DNA from: Leucobacter celer subsp. astrifaciens | GTDB lineage: Bacteria > Actinomycetota > Actinomycetes > Actinomycetales > Microbacteriaceae | Direction of reading: 5' to 3' | Assembly: GCF_001273835.1 (NCBI RefSeq) | Contig: NZ_JHEI01000144.1 | Location: 62,001 to 126,000, forward strand | DNA: 64,000 bases | In this document: positions 44,913 through 53,483 of the stretch, one piece after another | Position numbering within the stretch: the stretch's first letter is position 1 | How the letters are laid out: each line of letters opens with the position of its first letter | The notes under the pieces: generated by a model | Database searches by the model: none | Seen by the model: only the letters and a program-made list of their open reading frames with translations | Told to the model about the DNA's origin: nothing | Position numbers and translations under genes: made by a program

Positions 44913-45637
44913 CGGAGAGGATGCGGGCGTCCGCCCGCGAGATGCGACACATGGTGGGACGCTACCTGCACTCCAGGGGGTGCCCGGGGTACGCGGTCAA
45001 TGCCGTGCGCGACGCCATCATGGCGGCTCAGGCCGAGGGCTTCGACGCCGTGACGGAGATGGAGCGCGTCCGAGCGAGCTACCCGGAGGCGCGGACGAGC
45101 TTCATCGTCGGCCGCGTCGGCGAGCGCCTCGTGCTCGACGGCGACGCGACGCCGGCCCTGCTCCTCGCCCCGGCGCTCATCGACGAGCTGGCGCTCGCCG
45201 CGTCGGCGGGCGATTCCTCGGCCGTCGTCCGAAACGTGCGCGGCATCGACATGTTCGCCGCGCTCGGCGAGTACGCCGCCGTGCGCGGCGTCGCGTTCCG
45301 GATCGGTCCTGCGAGCGGAGCCGCCGGAGACAGCGGCGAATCCGCGACGGTCGCCTTCGAACGCACGCCGGCGACCCCCGTATCGCCGGCGGATTCCGCT
45401 GCGGGACCGGCGATGCAGAGGATCCTGCTCGACGGCTACGAGCTGGACGCCGACCAGTTCTGGCGGCTCTTCCACGAGTCGAATGAAGCGCTCACCCCCG
45501 ACTCCGAGATCTCGCGCCGCCACGCGGGTTCGCAGCTCTACGACGAGCAGGGCAACCTGCTCGGCGAGGTGAGCGAGGAGACCTACCTGCATCTGCGCCG
45601 CGAGGCGGGGAACTCTCCGCAGGCGGTGCTCGCATGA
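44909..45637 (+). CDS. Protein of unknown function, possibly DUF3726-like
   Basis: 242 residues, soluble. The N-terminus SAREMRHMVGRYLHSRGCPGYAVNAVRDAIMAA resembles the start of DUF3726 proteins as I remember them (SLNE-E-A-KAARGAGYSWG-AEEA), but the match is loose. The middle is Ala/Ser/Pro-rich (about 125-170) and the C-terminus has LDADQFWRLFHESNEALTP. The only function hint is its position, coupled by overlaps to the 571-residue protein and the M19-like protein. It might be a subunit or chaperone for either. Confidence 0.75.
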   Translation: MTERMRASAREMRHMVGRYLHSRGCPGYAVNAVRDAIMAAQAEGFDAVTEMERVRASYPEARTSFIVGRVGERLVLDGDATPALLLAPALIDELALAASAGDSSAVVRNVRGIDMFAALGEYAAVRGVAFRIGPASGAAGDSGESATVAFERTPATPVSPADSAAGPAMQRILLDGYELDADQFWRLFHESNEALTPDSEISRRHAGSQLYDEQGNLLGEVSEETYLHLRREAGNSPQAVLA

Positions 45638-46653
45638 GCGGCGGGCCGGTGATCGACGGACTGCAGTGCGGGCGCTACGACCGCGGGCTGCTCGAGCGGA
45701 TGCGCGACGGCGGGCTGCGTGCGGCCACCATCACGGCCTCCTTCTGGGAGGACGCGCTCGAGACCATGGACGCGCTCGCGAAGTGGAACGACCTCGTGCG
45801 CGAGCACTCCGACCTCGCGCTCATCGCGAGGAGCGGCGCCGATATCGATAACGCGGTGGCGAGCGACCGGATCGCGATCGTGCTCGGCACGCAGAACTCG
45901 TCGCTGTTCAACGATCGGCTCGGCTTCATCGAGCACTTCTGGAACATGGGGGTGCGCATCGTGCAGCTCACCTACAACATCCAGAACGCCATCGGCGCCT
46001 CCTGCTACGAGCCGACCGACACGGGTCTCTCGCGCTTCGGGCACGAGGTGGTCGAGGAGATGAACCGCGTCGGCATGATCGTCGATCTCTCGCACGTCGG
46101 CGAGCGCACCTCGCTCGAGGCGATCGAGGCGTCGACACGGCCCGTCGCGATCAACCACGCGAACGCGCGCTCGATCTACGACCACGCGCGGAACAAGGGC
46201 GACGACGTGCTGCGCGCGCTCGTCGCCGGTGGCGGCGTGCTGGGCGTCTGCACGTACAACAACATCGCGGGCGAGTATGCGGCGACCCTCGACGGCTCCG
46301 CCGACCTCATCGCGAAGCACGTGGATCTGCTCGGGATCGACCACGTGGCCTACGGTTCGGACCTCGATCCGAACGCGCCGACCGACAACCTCGCCTGGAT
46401 GCGCAACGGTCGGTGGAGCCGGCGCACCCAGCACGGCGCTGCGCGGCCCGACATCGCGCCGCCGCCCGAAGCCTGGATCGACAACTTCGACTTCCACAAG
46501 TTCGGCGAGGTGCGCGATCGGCTCGTCGAGCGGGGCCTGCTGACCGCCGACGAAGCGCAGCAGGTGTTCTTCGGCAACTGGAAGCGGATGTACGACGAGG
46601 GGTTCGTGCCGATGAGCGAGATGGACTCCCCGACGAAGGAGCACGACGCATGA
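45634..46653 (+). CDS. M19 (membrane dipeptidase)-family protein with altered metal site
   Basis: 339 residues, no signal peptide, so cytoplasmic. M19 features present: GMIVDLSHVGERT (metal His), VAINHANARSIYD (second His), and VAYGSDLDP (Asp). The usual N-terminal metal motif, DGHxD, reads DGLQC here, and the bridging Glu normally in GVEG is Gln in LGTQN. Three of the classical zinc ligands are therefore missing. It may bind one metal, a different metal, or have a changed reaction, perhaps on a cyclic or N-acyl peptide-like compound. Overlaps the neighbouring genes by four bases on both sides. Confidence 0.85.
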   Translation: MSGGPVIDGLQCGRYDRGLLERMRDGGLRAATITASFWEDALETMDALAKWNDLVREHSDLALIARSGADIDNAVASDRIAIVLGTQNSSLFNDRLGFIEHFWNMGVRIVQLTYNIQNAIGASCYEPTDTGLSRFGHEVVEEMNRVGMIVDLSHVGERTSLEAIEASTRPVAINHANARSIYDHARNKGDDVLRALVAGGGVLGVCTYNNIAGEYAATLDGSADLIAKHVDLLGIDHVAYGSDLDPNAPTDNLAWMRNGRWSRRTQHGAARPDIAPPPEAWIDNFDFHKFGEVRDRLVERGLLTADEAQQVFFGNWKRMYDEGFVPMSEMDSPTKEHDA

Positions 46654-47030
46654 GCGCGGTGACACGGCATCCCGAGGATGCGAACGGCGCGCTGTCCTCC
46701 GACATCACCGTGGCGCACGGCACCGCCTACGTCACGGTCATCCCGGTCGACGCCGACGGCGTACTCGTCGATGGCATCGAGGCGCAGTCGGAGATCGTCA
46801 TCGCTAACCTCGAGGAGGAACTCGCGAAGGTCGGTGCGAGGCTCGCCGATGTCGCGCACCTGACGATCTACCTGCGCGATCTCGCGGAGAACCGCGGGGC
46901 GTTCAACGAGGTCTATGCGCGGCGCTTCGGCGGCGTGGTGCCCGTGCGCTGCGCCGTCGGCGTCGCCGAGCTCGCGCGGCCGACGATGCTCGTCGAGCTG
47001 ACGGCGGTCGCCGCGGTTCCGTCCGCGTAG
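46650..47030 (+). CDS. RidA (YjgF/YER057c)-family protein
   Basis: 126 residues. The C-terminal half has the family pattern: [47 protein letters not shown], keeping the arginine and glutamate that line the active site. RidA proteins hydrolyse reactive imines or enamines. Here it probably finishes or detoxifies an imine made by the preceding enzymes of the IclR cluster. ATG at 46650 overlaps the M19-like stop. A small hairpin (ATTCTGCG/CGCAGAAT, near 47070-47091) follows. Confidence 0.87.
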   Translation: MSAVTRHPEDANGALSSDITVAHGTAYVTVIPVDADGVLVDGIEAQSEIVIANLEEELAKVGARLADVAHLTIYLRDLAENRGAFNEVYARRFGGVVPVRCAVGVAELARPTMLVELTAVAAVPSA

Positions 47031-47163
47031 TCTCCGCGAGCCGCAGCACGCAGCGTCCATCCCCGTCATTCTGCGCGCAGCCGCAGAATCCGCAGCGGTG
47101 CGGCGGCAGGGCCGAGCCGATCCCGCACTGGAGCGTGTCGGAGGGTACTGGCACACTGGAAGC

Positions 47164-48882
47164 ATGCACGAGAGAGCGGGACGGCCGGCGCAGCAGCAGG
47201 ATCTCATCGACGTCGACGCGCTGCTCGCGGCGTACACCGAGGTGGTGCCGGATCCCGCCGATCCGGCGCAGCGCGTCGTGTTCGGCACCTCCGGGCACCG
47301 GGGATCCTCGTTGAAGGGATCCTTCAACGAGGCGCACATCGTCGCGATCAGCGCGGCCATCGCGGAGTACCGCACGGCGCAGGGGATCCGCGGCCCGCTG
47401 TTCATCGGAGCCGACACGCACGCCCTCTCCTCCCCGGCCGAGCACACGGCTCGCGAGGTGCTCTCGGCGGCCGGCGTGCACGTGCTGGCGAAGTCCGGCA
47501 GCGGCGACGAGCTGTTCGTACCGACGCCGGCCGTGAGCCACGCGATCCTCACGCACAATCGGGATCGCACCGCCGACGATCCGCACCGCGCCGACGGCAT
47601 CGTCGTCACCCCCAGCCACAATCCGCCGGCCGACGGCGGCTTCAAGTACAACCCCCCGCACGGCGGCCCGGCCGACGGCGAGGCGACCGACTGGATCGCG
47701 GCGCGTGCCAACGAACTGCTGGCGAGCGGCACCGATGCGATCCCGCGTGCGGGGATCGCTCAAGCGGGATCGCATCGCGATTCCGCGCGATCTTCGCTGG
47801 CGCCACTGCGCCAGGAGGACGGCATCGGCGGGGTTCCCGTGGGGCGCTACGACTTCCTCGGCGAGTACGTCGAGTCGCTCGGCGAGGTCATCGACCTCGG
47901 CGCGATCCGCGAGGCCGGGGTGCGCATGGCGGCGCACCCGCTCGGCGGAGCGAGCGCCGCCTACTGGGCGGCGATCCGGGATCGCCACGGTCTCGACCTC
48001 ACGGTGCTGGGTCCGGGGGTGGATCCGCAGTGGGGGTTCATGCACCTCGACTGGGACGGCAGGATCCGCATGGACCCCTCGTCTCGGCACGTCATGTCGA
48101 CCGTCGAGGAGTACCAGCGGCTGTACCCGATCGTGACGGGCAACGACGCCGACGCCGACCGGCACGGCATCGTCACCGCCGACGGCGGTCTCATGAACCC
48201 CAACCACTACCTCGCGGTGGCGATCGACTACCTGCTCGCGCACCGGCCAGGCTGGTCGGCCGGCGCCGGAGTGGGCAAGACCCTCGTGTCGTCGGCGCTC
48301 ATCGACCGCGTGGTCGCCTCGCACGGCCGGGAGCTGCTCGAGGTGCCGGTCGGGTTCAAGTGGTTCGTCCCCGGCCTCTCGAACGGCAGCCTCGTCTTCG
48401 GCGGCGAGGAGAGCGCCGGGGCCTCGTTCCAGCGCTTCGACGGCACCGCTTGGAGCACCGACAAGGACGGCATCCTGCTCGCGCTCCTCGCCGCCGAGAT
48501 CCAGGCCGTCACCGGGCAGTCCCCGTCCGAGCGCTACCGCGAGCTGACCGACCGCTTCGGCGAACCCGCCTACGCCCGCGTCGATGCGGCCGCCACGCCG
48601 GAGCAGAAGGCCCGGCTCGGAGCGCTCTCGCCCGACGACGTGACCGACACCGAGCTGGCCGGCGATCCGATCACCGCGATCCTCACGACGGCGCCGGGCA
48701 ACGGCGCCCCCATCGGCGGGCTCAAGGTGCAGACCGAGCACGCCTGGTTCGCGGCGCGTCCCTCCGGCACCGAGGACGTCATGAAGATCTACGCCGAGTC
48801 GTTCCGGGGTCCGGAGCACCTGGCCGAGGTGCAGCAGGCGGCGCAGGAGCTCGTGGCGCGCGTGCTCGCCCCCGCCGGCTGA
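47164..48882 (+). CDS. pgm: Phosphoglucomutase, alpha-D-phosphohexomutase family
   Basis: 572 residues. Interconverts glucose-1-phosphate and glucose-6-phosphate. [10 protein letters not shown] opens the domain; the phosphoserine is S151 in VTPSHNPP; the magnesium loop is DADAD (328-332); the sugar loop GEESAGASF and the phosphate-binding RPSGTED are present. Compared with E. coli Pgm, about 19 extra residues lie near 192-216, where the DNA forms a perfect 13-base palindrome (separate entry). A CACACT box 6 bases upstream of the ATG suggests a leaderless start. The stop lies within a 15-base tandem array. Confidence 0.93.
   Translation: MHERAGRPAQQQDLIDVDALLAAYTEVVPDPADPAQRVVFGTSGHRGSSLKGSFNEAHIVAISAAIAEYRTAQGIRGPLFIGADTHALSSPAEHTAREVLSAAGVHVLAKSGSGDELFVPTPAVSHAILTHNRDRTADDPHRADGIVVTPSHNPPADGGFKYNPPHGGPADGEATDWIAARANELLASGTDAIPRAGIAQAGSHRDSARSSLAPLRQEDGIGGVPVGRYDFLGEYVESLGEVIDLGAIREAGVRMAAHPLGGASAAYWAAIRDRHGLDLTVLGPGVDPQWGFMHLDWDGRIRMDPSSRHVMSTVEEYQRLYPIVTGNDADADRHGIVTADGGLMNPNHYLAVAIDYLLAHRPGWSAGAGVGKTLVSSALIDRVVASHGRELLEVPVGFKWFVPGLSNGSLVFGGEESAGASFQRFDGTAWSTDKDGILLALLAAEIQAVTGQSPSERYRELTDRFGEPAYARVDAAATPEQKARLGALSPDDVTDTELAGDPITAILTTAPGNGAPIGGLKVQTEHAWFAARPSGTEDVMKIYAESFRGPEHLAEVQQAAQELVARVLAPAG
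47734..47776. repeat. Palindromic insertion within pgm
   Basis: GATGCGATCCCGC (47734-47746) and GCGGGATCGCATC (47764-47776) are perfect reverse complements with a 17-base loop. The region encodes extra residues not expected in phosphoglucomutase, so it looks like an in-frame palindromic insertion. Confidence 0.65.
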
Positions 48883-48955
48883 CCGCCGCTGGCTGACCGC
48901 CGCTGGCTGACCGCCGCTGGCTGAGCGCCGCCGGCTGAGCGCCGCCGGCTGAGCG
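48876..48955 (+). repeat. 15-bp tandem array at the pgm stop
   Basis: About five to six copies of GGCTGACCGCCGCTG-type units run from the last codons of pgm into the spacer, with later copies changed to GGCTGAGCGCCGCCG. Each unit carries a TGA in frame with the first, so length changes in the array would not alter the protein. Confidence 0.8.
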
Positions 48956-48968
48956 CCGGCAGTGACCG

Positions 48969-49068
48969 TCGATTGAGCGAGCGTCAGCGAGCGCTGTGCT
49001 GAGCGAGGCGAAGCCGAGTCGAAATATCGAAATCGAACGGGTTTCGACTCGCAGGCTCGCTCAACCGG
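48969..49068. repeat. TTGAGCG-type intergenic repeat, second copy
   Basis: CGATTGAGCGAGCGTCAGCG starts at 48969, and GCTCGCTCAACCGGCG ends near 49070, with GAGTCGAAA and TTTCGACTC as inner arms. Shared words tie it to the repeats at 29989 and 35171. It occupies most of the pgm-pheA spacer. Confidence 0.7.
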
Positions 49069-49086
49069 CGACGGCGTCGGCAGCGG

Positions 49087-49092
49087 TAGCCT
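49087..49092 (+). promoter_or_regulatory. pheA -10 box, leaderless arrangement
   Basis: TAGCCT ends 6 bases before the pheA ATG, with no ribosome binding site between. No attenuator-type leader peptide with Phe codons is seen. Confidence 0.5.
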
Positions 49093-49098
49093 TGATCC

Positions 49099-50058
49099 AT
49101 GCCCGAGACGCCTGCCGCCACCCGCCGCTACTCCTACCTGGGGCCGGCCGGAACCTTTACCGAGGCGGCGCTCAAGCAGGTGCCGGAGGCCGCCGGCCAC
49201 GAGTGGAACCCCGTCACCAACCTCGGCGAGGCGCTCGGCGACGTGGTGTCGGGGTTCAGCGACGCGGCGATGATCGCGATCGAGAACTCGATCGACGGCG
49301 GCGTGACCGTGGCGCAGGACGCCCTGGCCACGATCCCGGGCCTGCGGATCGTCGGCGAGTACCTGGTGCCGGTGCGCTTCGTGCTCGTGGCGCGGCCCGG
49401 CACGCGGCTCGAGGACATCGCGGTGGTCACGGGGCACCCCGTCGCCTACGGCCAGTGCCGGGCCTGGCTCGACGATCAGGTGCCGCGGCACCGCCACCTC
49501 CCCGCCACCTCCAACGTGCAGGCGGCGGCCGACCTCTTCGACCCCGAGAAGAGCATCGACGCGGCGATCGCGCCTCCCGGAATCGAGGCGCACTACGACG
49601 TCGAGGTGCTCGCCGAGGGCATCGCCGAGAACCCCGACGCCGTCACCCGCTTCGTGCTCGTCAGCCGCACGGTGCCGGTGGGGGAGCCGACCGGGGCGGA
49701 CAAGACCTCGCTCATCGTCGAGCTGCCCGAGGATCGCGCGGGCGCGCTGCTCGAGCTGCTCGAGCAGTTCGCGACCCGCGGCGTCAACCTCACGCTGCTC
49801 GCGTCGCGCCCCATCGGCGATCGCATGGGTCGATATCGCTTCGTCATCGACGCCGAGGGGCACGTCAAGGACGAGCGGGTGGCCGACGCCCTGCTCGGGG
49901 TGAAGCGCTTCAGCCCGCGCGTCGTGTTCCTCGGCTCCTACCCGCGAGCCGACCGGATCGCGGCGACGATCCGTGACGCGCACGACGACGAGACGTTCCG
50001 CGACGCCCGCGATTGGCTGCGCGGGGTCCTCGAAGGCACTCCCGACGGCGAGGTGTGA
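49099..50058 (+). CDS. pheA: Prephenate dehydratase
   Basis: 319 residues. Converts prephenate to phenylpyruvate in phenylalanine synthesis. The PDT domain (about 9-190) starts RYSYLGPAGTFTEAAL and carries the catalytic TRF motif in DAVTRFVLVS. An ACT regulatory domain (about 205-285) has VELPEDRAGALLELLEQFATRGVNL, with the ESRP-type site reading ASRPIGD; phenylalanine probably binds here and inhibits. It lacks a chorismate mutase domain, as in other actinobacteria. Convergent with the lipid kinase gene, 9 bases apart. Confidence 0.95.
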   Translation: MPETPAATRRYSYLGPAGTFTEAALKQVPEAAGHEWNPVTNLGEALGDVVSGFSDAAMIAIENSIDGGVTVAQDALATIPGLRIVGEYLVPVRFVLVARPGTRLEDIAVVTGHPVAYGQCRAWLDDQVPRHRHLPATSNVQAAADLFDPEKSIDAAIAPPGIEAHYDVEVLAEGIAENPDAVTRFVLVSRTVPVGEPTGADKTSLIVELPEDRAGALLELLEQFATRGVNLTLLASRPIGDRMGRYRFVIDAEGHVKDERVADALLGVKRFSPRVVFLGSYPRADRIAATIRDAHDDETFRDARDWLRGVLEGTPDGEV

Positions 50059-50067
50059 CGGCCCGAT

Positions 50068-51066
50068 TCAGAGCCTGGGCGACCACTCGGGGAGCACCCG
50101 CACGGTGAGCGCGCCGGGATCCACCTCGCCCTTCGCCGCCAGCGCGAGGCCGAAATCGTCGCCGTCGAGCTGGATGGGCTCCGGCTTGGGCACCGCGAGC
50201 GCGTATCGGGTGGCGCGCGTGTAGCTGACGCTCTTCGTGTCGTTGACCAGGTCGATGATGCGACGCCCGGTCCGCGTCTTGCGCAGCACGCCGTTCTCCC
50301 AGCCGATCTTGTTCCAGATGCGCAGCCACGAGAACGGGCCGAGCGGTCGCAGCGCCACTACATCGAGCTTGCCGTCGTCGATCTCGGCGTCCGGGATCAG
50401 CAGCACGCCGCCGGGCATCAGGCCGCAGTTGCCGATCATCACCGTGTACACGGAGAGCGGCTTCACCGGTGAATCGTCGACCGAGTAGTGGATCTGCAGC
50501 GGGCGGTCGGTGAGCATGGTGCGCATGCCGGCATCGACGTAGGCCAGCCAGCCCAGCCGCTTCTTGAGGGTGGCCTTCGTCGCGGAGATGGCCCGCGCGT
50601 CGAGTCCCATCCCCGCGAGCACGAGGAAGACGTGCTCGTCCTCCGAGGCGTCCTCCCGCACGATCTTGAGGACGCCCAGATCGATGTGACGATTGGAGCC
50701 GAAGAACGCCGCCCGTACGCTCTCGTCGAGCCTGCCCAGCGGCACCCCGAGATTGCGGGCGAGCAGGTTGCCGGTGCCCTGCGGCACGATGGTGAGGGGG
50801 ATCCCGCTGCTCCGCAGCGCCTCGGAGACGGCGCGGACCGTGCCGTCTCCGCCGCTGGCCAGCACGACGTTCGCGCCATCGGCGATCGCTCGACGGGTCG
50901 CCGAGATCCCGGCGTCGGCCTCCTCGGTCTCGTACCAGCGCGTCGGAGCCCAGCCCGACTGCCGCTCCTGCAGCGCGACCGCGGTGCGCAGTGCCGCGAG
51001 ATCGGTTTTGTGCGGATGGTAGACCACGGCGGCGCTCGGCAGCTGACGCGCGGGGGTGCTGGGCAT
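50068..51066 (-). CDS. Diacylglycerol kinase-family lipid kinase
   Basis: 332 residues, DagK/YegS type. The nucleotide site is ASGGDGTVRAVSEAL and PQGTGNLLARNLGVPLG. It phosphorylates diacylglycerol or a related lipid at the membrane face. I chose the ATG at 51066 because a TACGCT box (51074-51079, minus strand) is 7 bases upstream and sequence beyond it is non-coding in look. Divergent from serS. Confidence 0.9.
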   Translation of the reverse strand: MPSTPARQLPSAAVVYHPHKTDLAALRTAVALQERQSGWAPTRWYETEEADAGISATRRAIADGANVVLASGGDGTVRAVSEALRSSGIPLTIVPQGTGNLLARNLGVPLGRLDESVRAAFFGSNRHIDLGVLKIVREDASEDEHVFLVLAGMGLDARAISATKATLKKRLGWLAYVDAGMRTMLTDRPLQIHYSVDDSPVKPLSVYTVMIGNCGLMPGGVLLIPDAEIDDGKLDVVALRPLGPFSWLRIWNKIGWENGVLRKTRTGRRIIDLVNDTKSVSYTRATRYALAVPKPEPIQLDGDDFGLALAAKGEVDPGALTVRVLPEWSPRL

Positions 51067-51073
51067 GGGATAC

Positions 51074-51079
51074 AGCGTA
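51074..51079 (-). promoter_or_regulatory. Lipid kinase -10 box, leaderless arrangement
   Basis: TACGCT on the minus strand, 7 bases from the ATG, no ribosome binding site. Next to it an 11-base inverted repeat (TCGTGCAGGAG 51091-51101, CTCCTGCACGA 51136-51146) lies in the spacer shared with serS. Confidence 0.5.
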
Positions 51080-51217
51080 GCGGCCGCCGTTCGTGCAGGA
51101 GATGCACGCTCATGCAGGACCGGAACGGCGAAACGCTCCTGCACGATCGTGGATCTCCTGCGCGAGCGGCGGCCCTGCGGCGGCACAGCGGCAGGGCGCG
51201 GCACAGACGGGCACCGC

Positions 51218-51223
51218 TAAGCT
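51218..51223 (+). promoter_or_regulatory. serS -10 box, leaderless arrangement
   Basis: TAAGCT ends 7 bases before the GTG start of serS. No T-box leader is present in the short spacer. Confidence 0.55.
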
Positions 51224-51230
51224 GGGAATC

Positions 51231-52496
51231 GTGATCGATCCAGTACTGCTCCGCAACGATCCCGAGGCCGTCAAGCGCTCCCAGCGCGCGCGAGGAAACG
51301 ACGAGACGGTGGTGGACGAGGCGCTCGCCGCCGACACCGCTCGCCGCTCGGCGCTGACCGAGTTCGAGACCCTGCGCGCCGAGCAGAAGGAGTTCGGCGG
51401 GCGCGTGAAGACCGCTCCCAAGGACGAGAAGCCGGCGCTCATCGCGCAGGCGCAGCAGCTCGCGGCGTCGGTGAAGGCCGCGGAGGCCCGCGCCAAGGAG
51501 GCCGAGGCCGGGTTCGACGCGCTCGCGATGCGCATCGAGAACATCGTCGTCGAGGGGGTGCCCGCCGGCGGCGAGGAGAACTTCGTGACGCTGCGCGAGG
51601 TCGGGTCGAAGCCCGAGTTCGACTTCGAGGCGCGAGACCACCTGGAGCTGGGCGAGTTGCTGGGCGCCATCGACATGGAGCGCGGCGCGAAGGTGTCTGG
51701 CGCACGGTTCTACTTCCTGCGCGGCGTGGGTGCACGACTCGAGCTGGCGCTCATGAACCTGGCGCTGGATCGTGCGCTCGCGCACGGCTTCACGCCGCTC
51801 ATCACGCCCACACTCGTGAAGCCCGAGATCATGCAGGGCACGGGCTTCCTGGGGGAGCACGCCGACGAGGTCTATCATCTGCCGGCTCAGGATCTGTTCC
51901 TCACCGGCACGAGCGAGGTGGCGCTCGCCGGCTACCACGCCGACGAGATCATCGATCTCTCACGGGGGCCGATCCGCTACGCGGGCTGGTCGACGTGCTA
52001 TCGCAGCGAGGCGGGATCCCACGGCAAGGACACCCGCGGCATTCTGCGCGTGCACCAGTTCAACAAGCTGGAGATGTTCGTCTACACCGACCCGGCGGAG
52101 GCCGAGGCGGAGCACGACCGCCTGGTCGCCTGGCAGGAGGAGATGCTGCAGTCGCTCGGACTCCACTACCGCGTGATCGACGTGGCCGCGGGGGATCTCG
52201 GGTCGAGCGCCGCGCGCAAGTTCGACATCGAGGCCTGGGTCCCCACCCAGGGCGCCTACCGCGAGCTCACCTCCACGAGCAACTGCACCACCTACCAGTC
52301 GCGCCGCCTCGCCACCCGCTTCCGCACCGAGACGGGCAAGACCGCCCCGGTAGCGACGCTCAACGGCACGCTCGCGACCACGCGCTGGTTGGTGGCGATC
52401 CTCGAGACGCATCAGCGCGCCGACGGCAGCGTCACCGTTCCCGAAGCGCTGCGGCCCTACCTGGGCGGCCTCGAGACGCTGACCCCGGAGGCCTGA
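51231..52496 (+). CDS. serS: Seryl-tRNA synthetase
   Basis: 421 residues. Charges tRNA-Ser. The N-terminal coiled-coil arm (about 25-105) binds the long variable arm of the tRNA. The class II catalytic core has motif 2 in [20 protein letters not shown] and motif 3 in [27 protein letters not shown] is the serine-binding loop. GTG start at 51231. The Cof-type HAD gene follows after four bases and is likely co-transcribed. Confidence 0.97.
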   Translation: MIDPVLLRNDPEAVKRSQRARGNDETVVDEALAADTARRSALTEFETLRAEQKEFGGRVKTAPKDEKPALIAQAQQLAASVKAAEARAKEAEAGFDALAMRIENIVVEGVPAGGEENFVTLREVGSKPEFDFEARDHLELGELLGAIDMERGAKVSGARFYFLRGVGARLELALMNLALDRALAHGFTPLITPTLVKPEIMQGTGFLGEHADEVYHLPAQDLFLTGTSEVALAGYHADEIIDLSRGPIRYAGWSTCYRSEAGSHGKDTRGILRVHQFNKLEMFVYTDPAEAEAEHDRLVAWQEEMLQSLGLHYRVIDVAAGDLGSSAARKFDIEAWVPTQGAYRELTSTSNCTTYQSRRLATRFRTETGKTAPVATLNGTLATTRWLVAILETHQRADGSVTVPEALRPYLGGLETLTPEA

Positions 52497-52500
52497 GCGC

Positions 52501-53361
52501 ATGGCGAATCGCGTTCCGATCGAGCAGCGGCATCTCATCGCGCTCGACCTCGACGGCACGGTGCTGCACCACGGCTTCACCGGCGCCGGCGACGATCCCG
52601 AGTCCGGTCACATCGATCCCGAGCTCGGCGACGCGATCCGCTCGCTGCACGAGGCCGGTCACGAAGTGGTCATCGCGACCGGGCGCTCGGTCGATGCGAC
52701 GCTGCCCATCGTCGAGAAGCTGCGGATCCGCCCCGAGTGGATCGTCGCGGCGAACGGTGCGGTGACGCTGCGCCGCGACCCGCTCGCGCATCGCGCCTAC
52801 CGCCGCGAGTACGTCGAGGCCTTCGACCCGAGCGACGCGCTCGTCAAGATCCGCACGCAGCTGCTCACCGCGCGCTTCGCCGTCGAACTCGCCGACGGCG
52901 GCTTCCTGTACACCGATACGATTCCCACCGGCACGCTGCCGTCGCAGCAGCGCCGCGTGCGATTCGAGGAGTTGCTCGGCGTGCAGGCCTCGCGCGTGGT
53001 CGTGGTGTCGCCGGATCACCGCCTCGAGGAGTTCCTCGATGCCGTGGAGACGCTGGGGCTGACGCACGTCTCGTACGCGGTGGGCAGCACCTCGTGGCTC
53101 GATATCGCGCCGGACGGGGTGACCAAGGCGAGCGCGCTCGAGGTGGTCGCCGAGAAGGCCGGGATCGATGCCTCGCGAGTGTTCGCGGCCGGAGACGGGC
53201 GCAACGACATCGACATGCTGCGCTGGGCGGCACGCCGGGGAGACTCCGTGGCGATGGGCCAGGCCGTGCCGGAGGTGCAGGCCGCGGCCGGCCGAGTCAC
53301 CGGCACGATCGAGGAGGTCGGACTGCTCACCGCACTGCGCGATCGCTTCGCCTGGCTGTAG
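52501..53361 (+). CDS. Cof-type HAD-IIB phosphatase
   Basis: 286 residues. Motif I is ALDLDGTVLHHG, motif II is IATGRSV, motif III includes TKASALEVV and motif IV is FAAGDGRNDIDML. The cap domain between motifs II and III is of the IIB type. Such enzymes dephosphorylate sugar phosphates or cofactor intermediates in the cytoplasm. Coupled to serS by position. Confidence 0.9.
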   Translation: MANRVPIEQRHLIALDLDGTVLHHGFTGAGDDPESGHIDPELGDAIRSLHEAGHEVVIATGRSVDATLPIVEKLRIRPEWIVAANGAVTLRRDPLAHRAYRREYVEAFDPSDALVKIRTQLLTARFAVELADGGFLYTDTIPTGTLPSQQRRVRFEELLGVQASRVVVVSPDHRLEEFLDAVETLGLTHVSYAVGSTSWLDIAPDGVTKASALEVVAEKAGIDASRVFAAGDGRNDIDMLRWAARRGDSVAMGQAVPEVQAAAGRVTGTIEEVGLLTALRDRFAWL

Positions 53362-53483
53362 CCCCGCGAGGAGACGCGACTCTGCTCCGGCCGGGGCCGC
53401 CTCCGGCGCTCGACCGGGGGAGCGTGTTACGAACAGAGACCCGGGTGGCGGGATGAGGGTACTTCGCGGCATAACATGTCCTT

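Noticed and set aside
48876..48955. CRISPR array
   Set aside because: The 15-base units are directly tandem with no spacers, and no cas genes are nearby.
51067..51230. T-box or other riboswitch upstream of serS
   Set aside because: The spacer is short, a -10 box lies 7 bases from the start codon, and no T-box core sequence is present.
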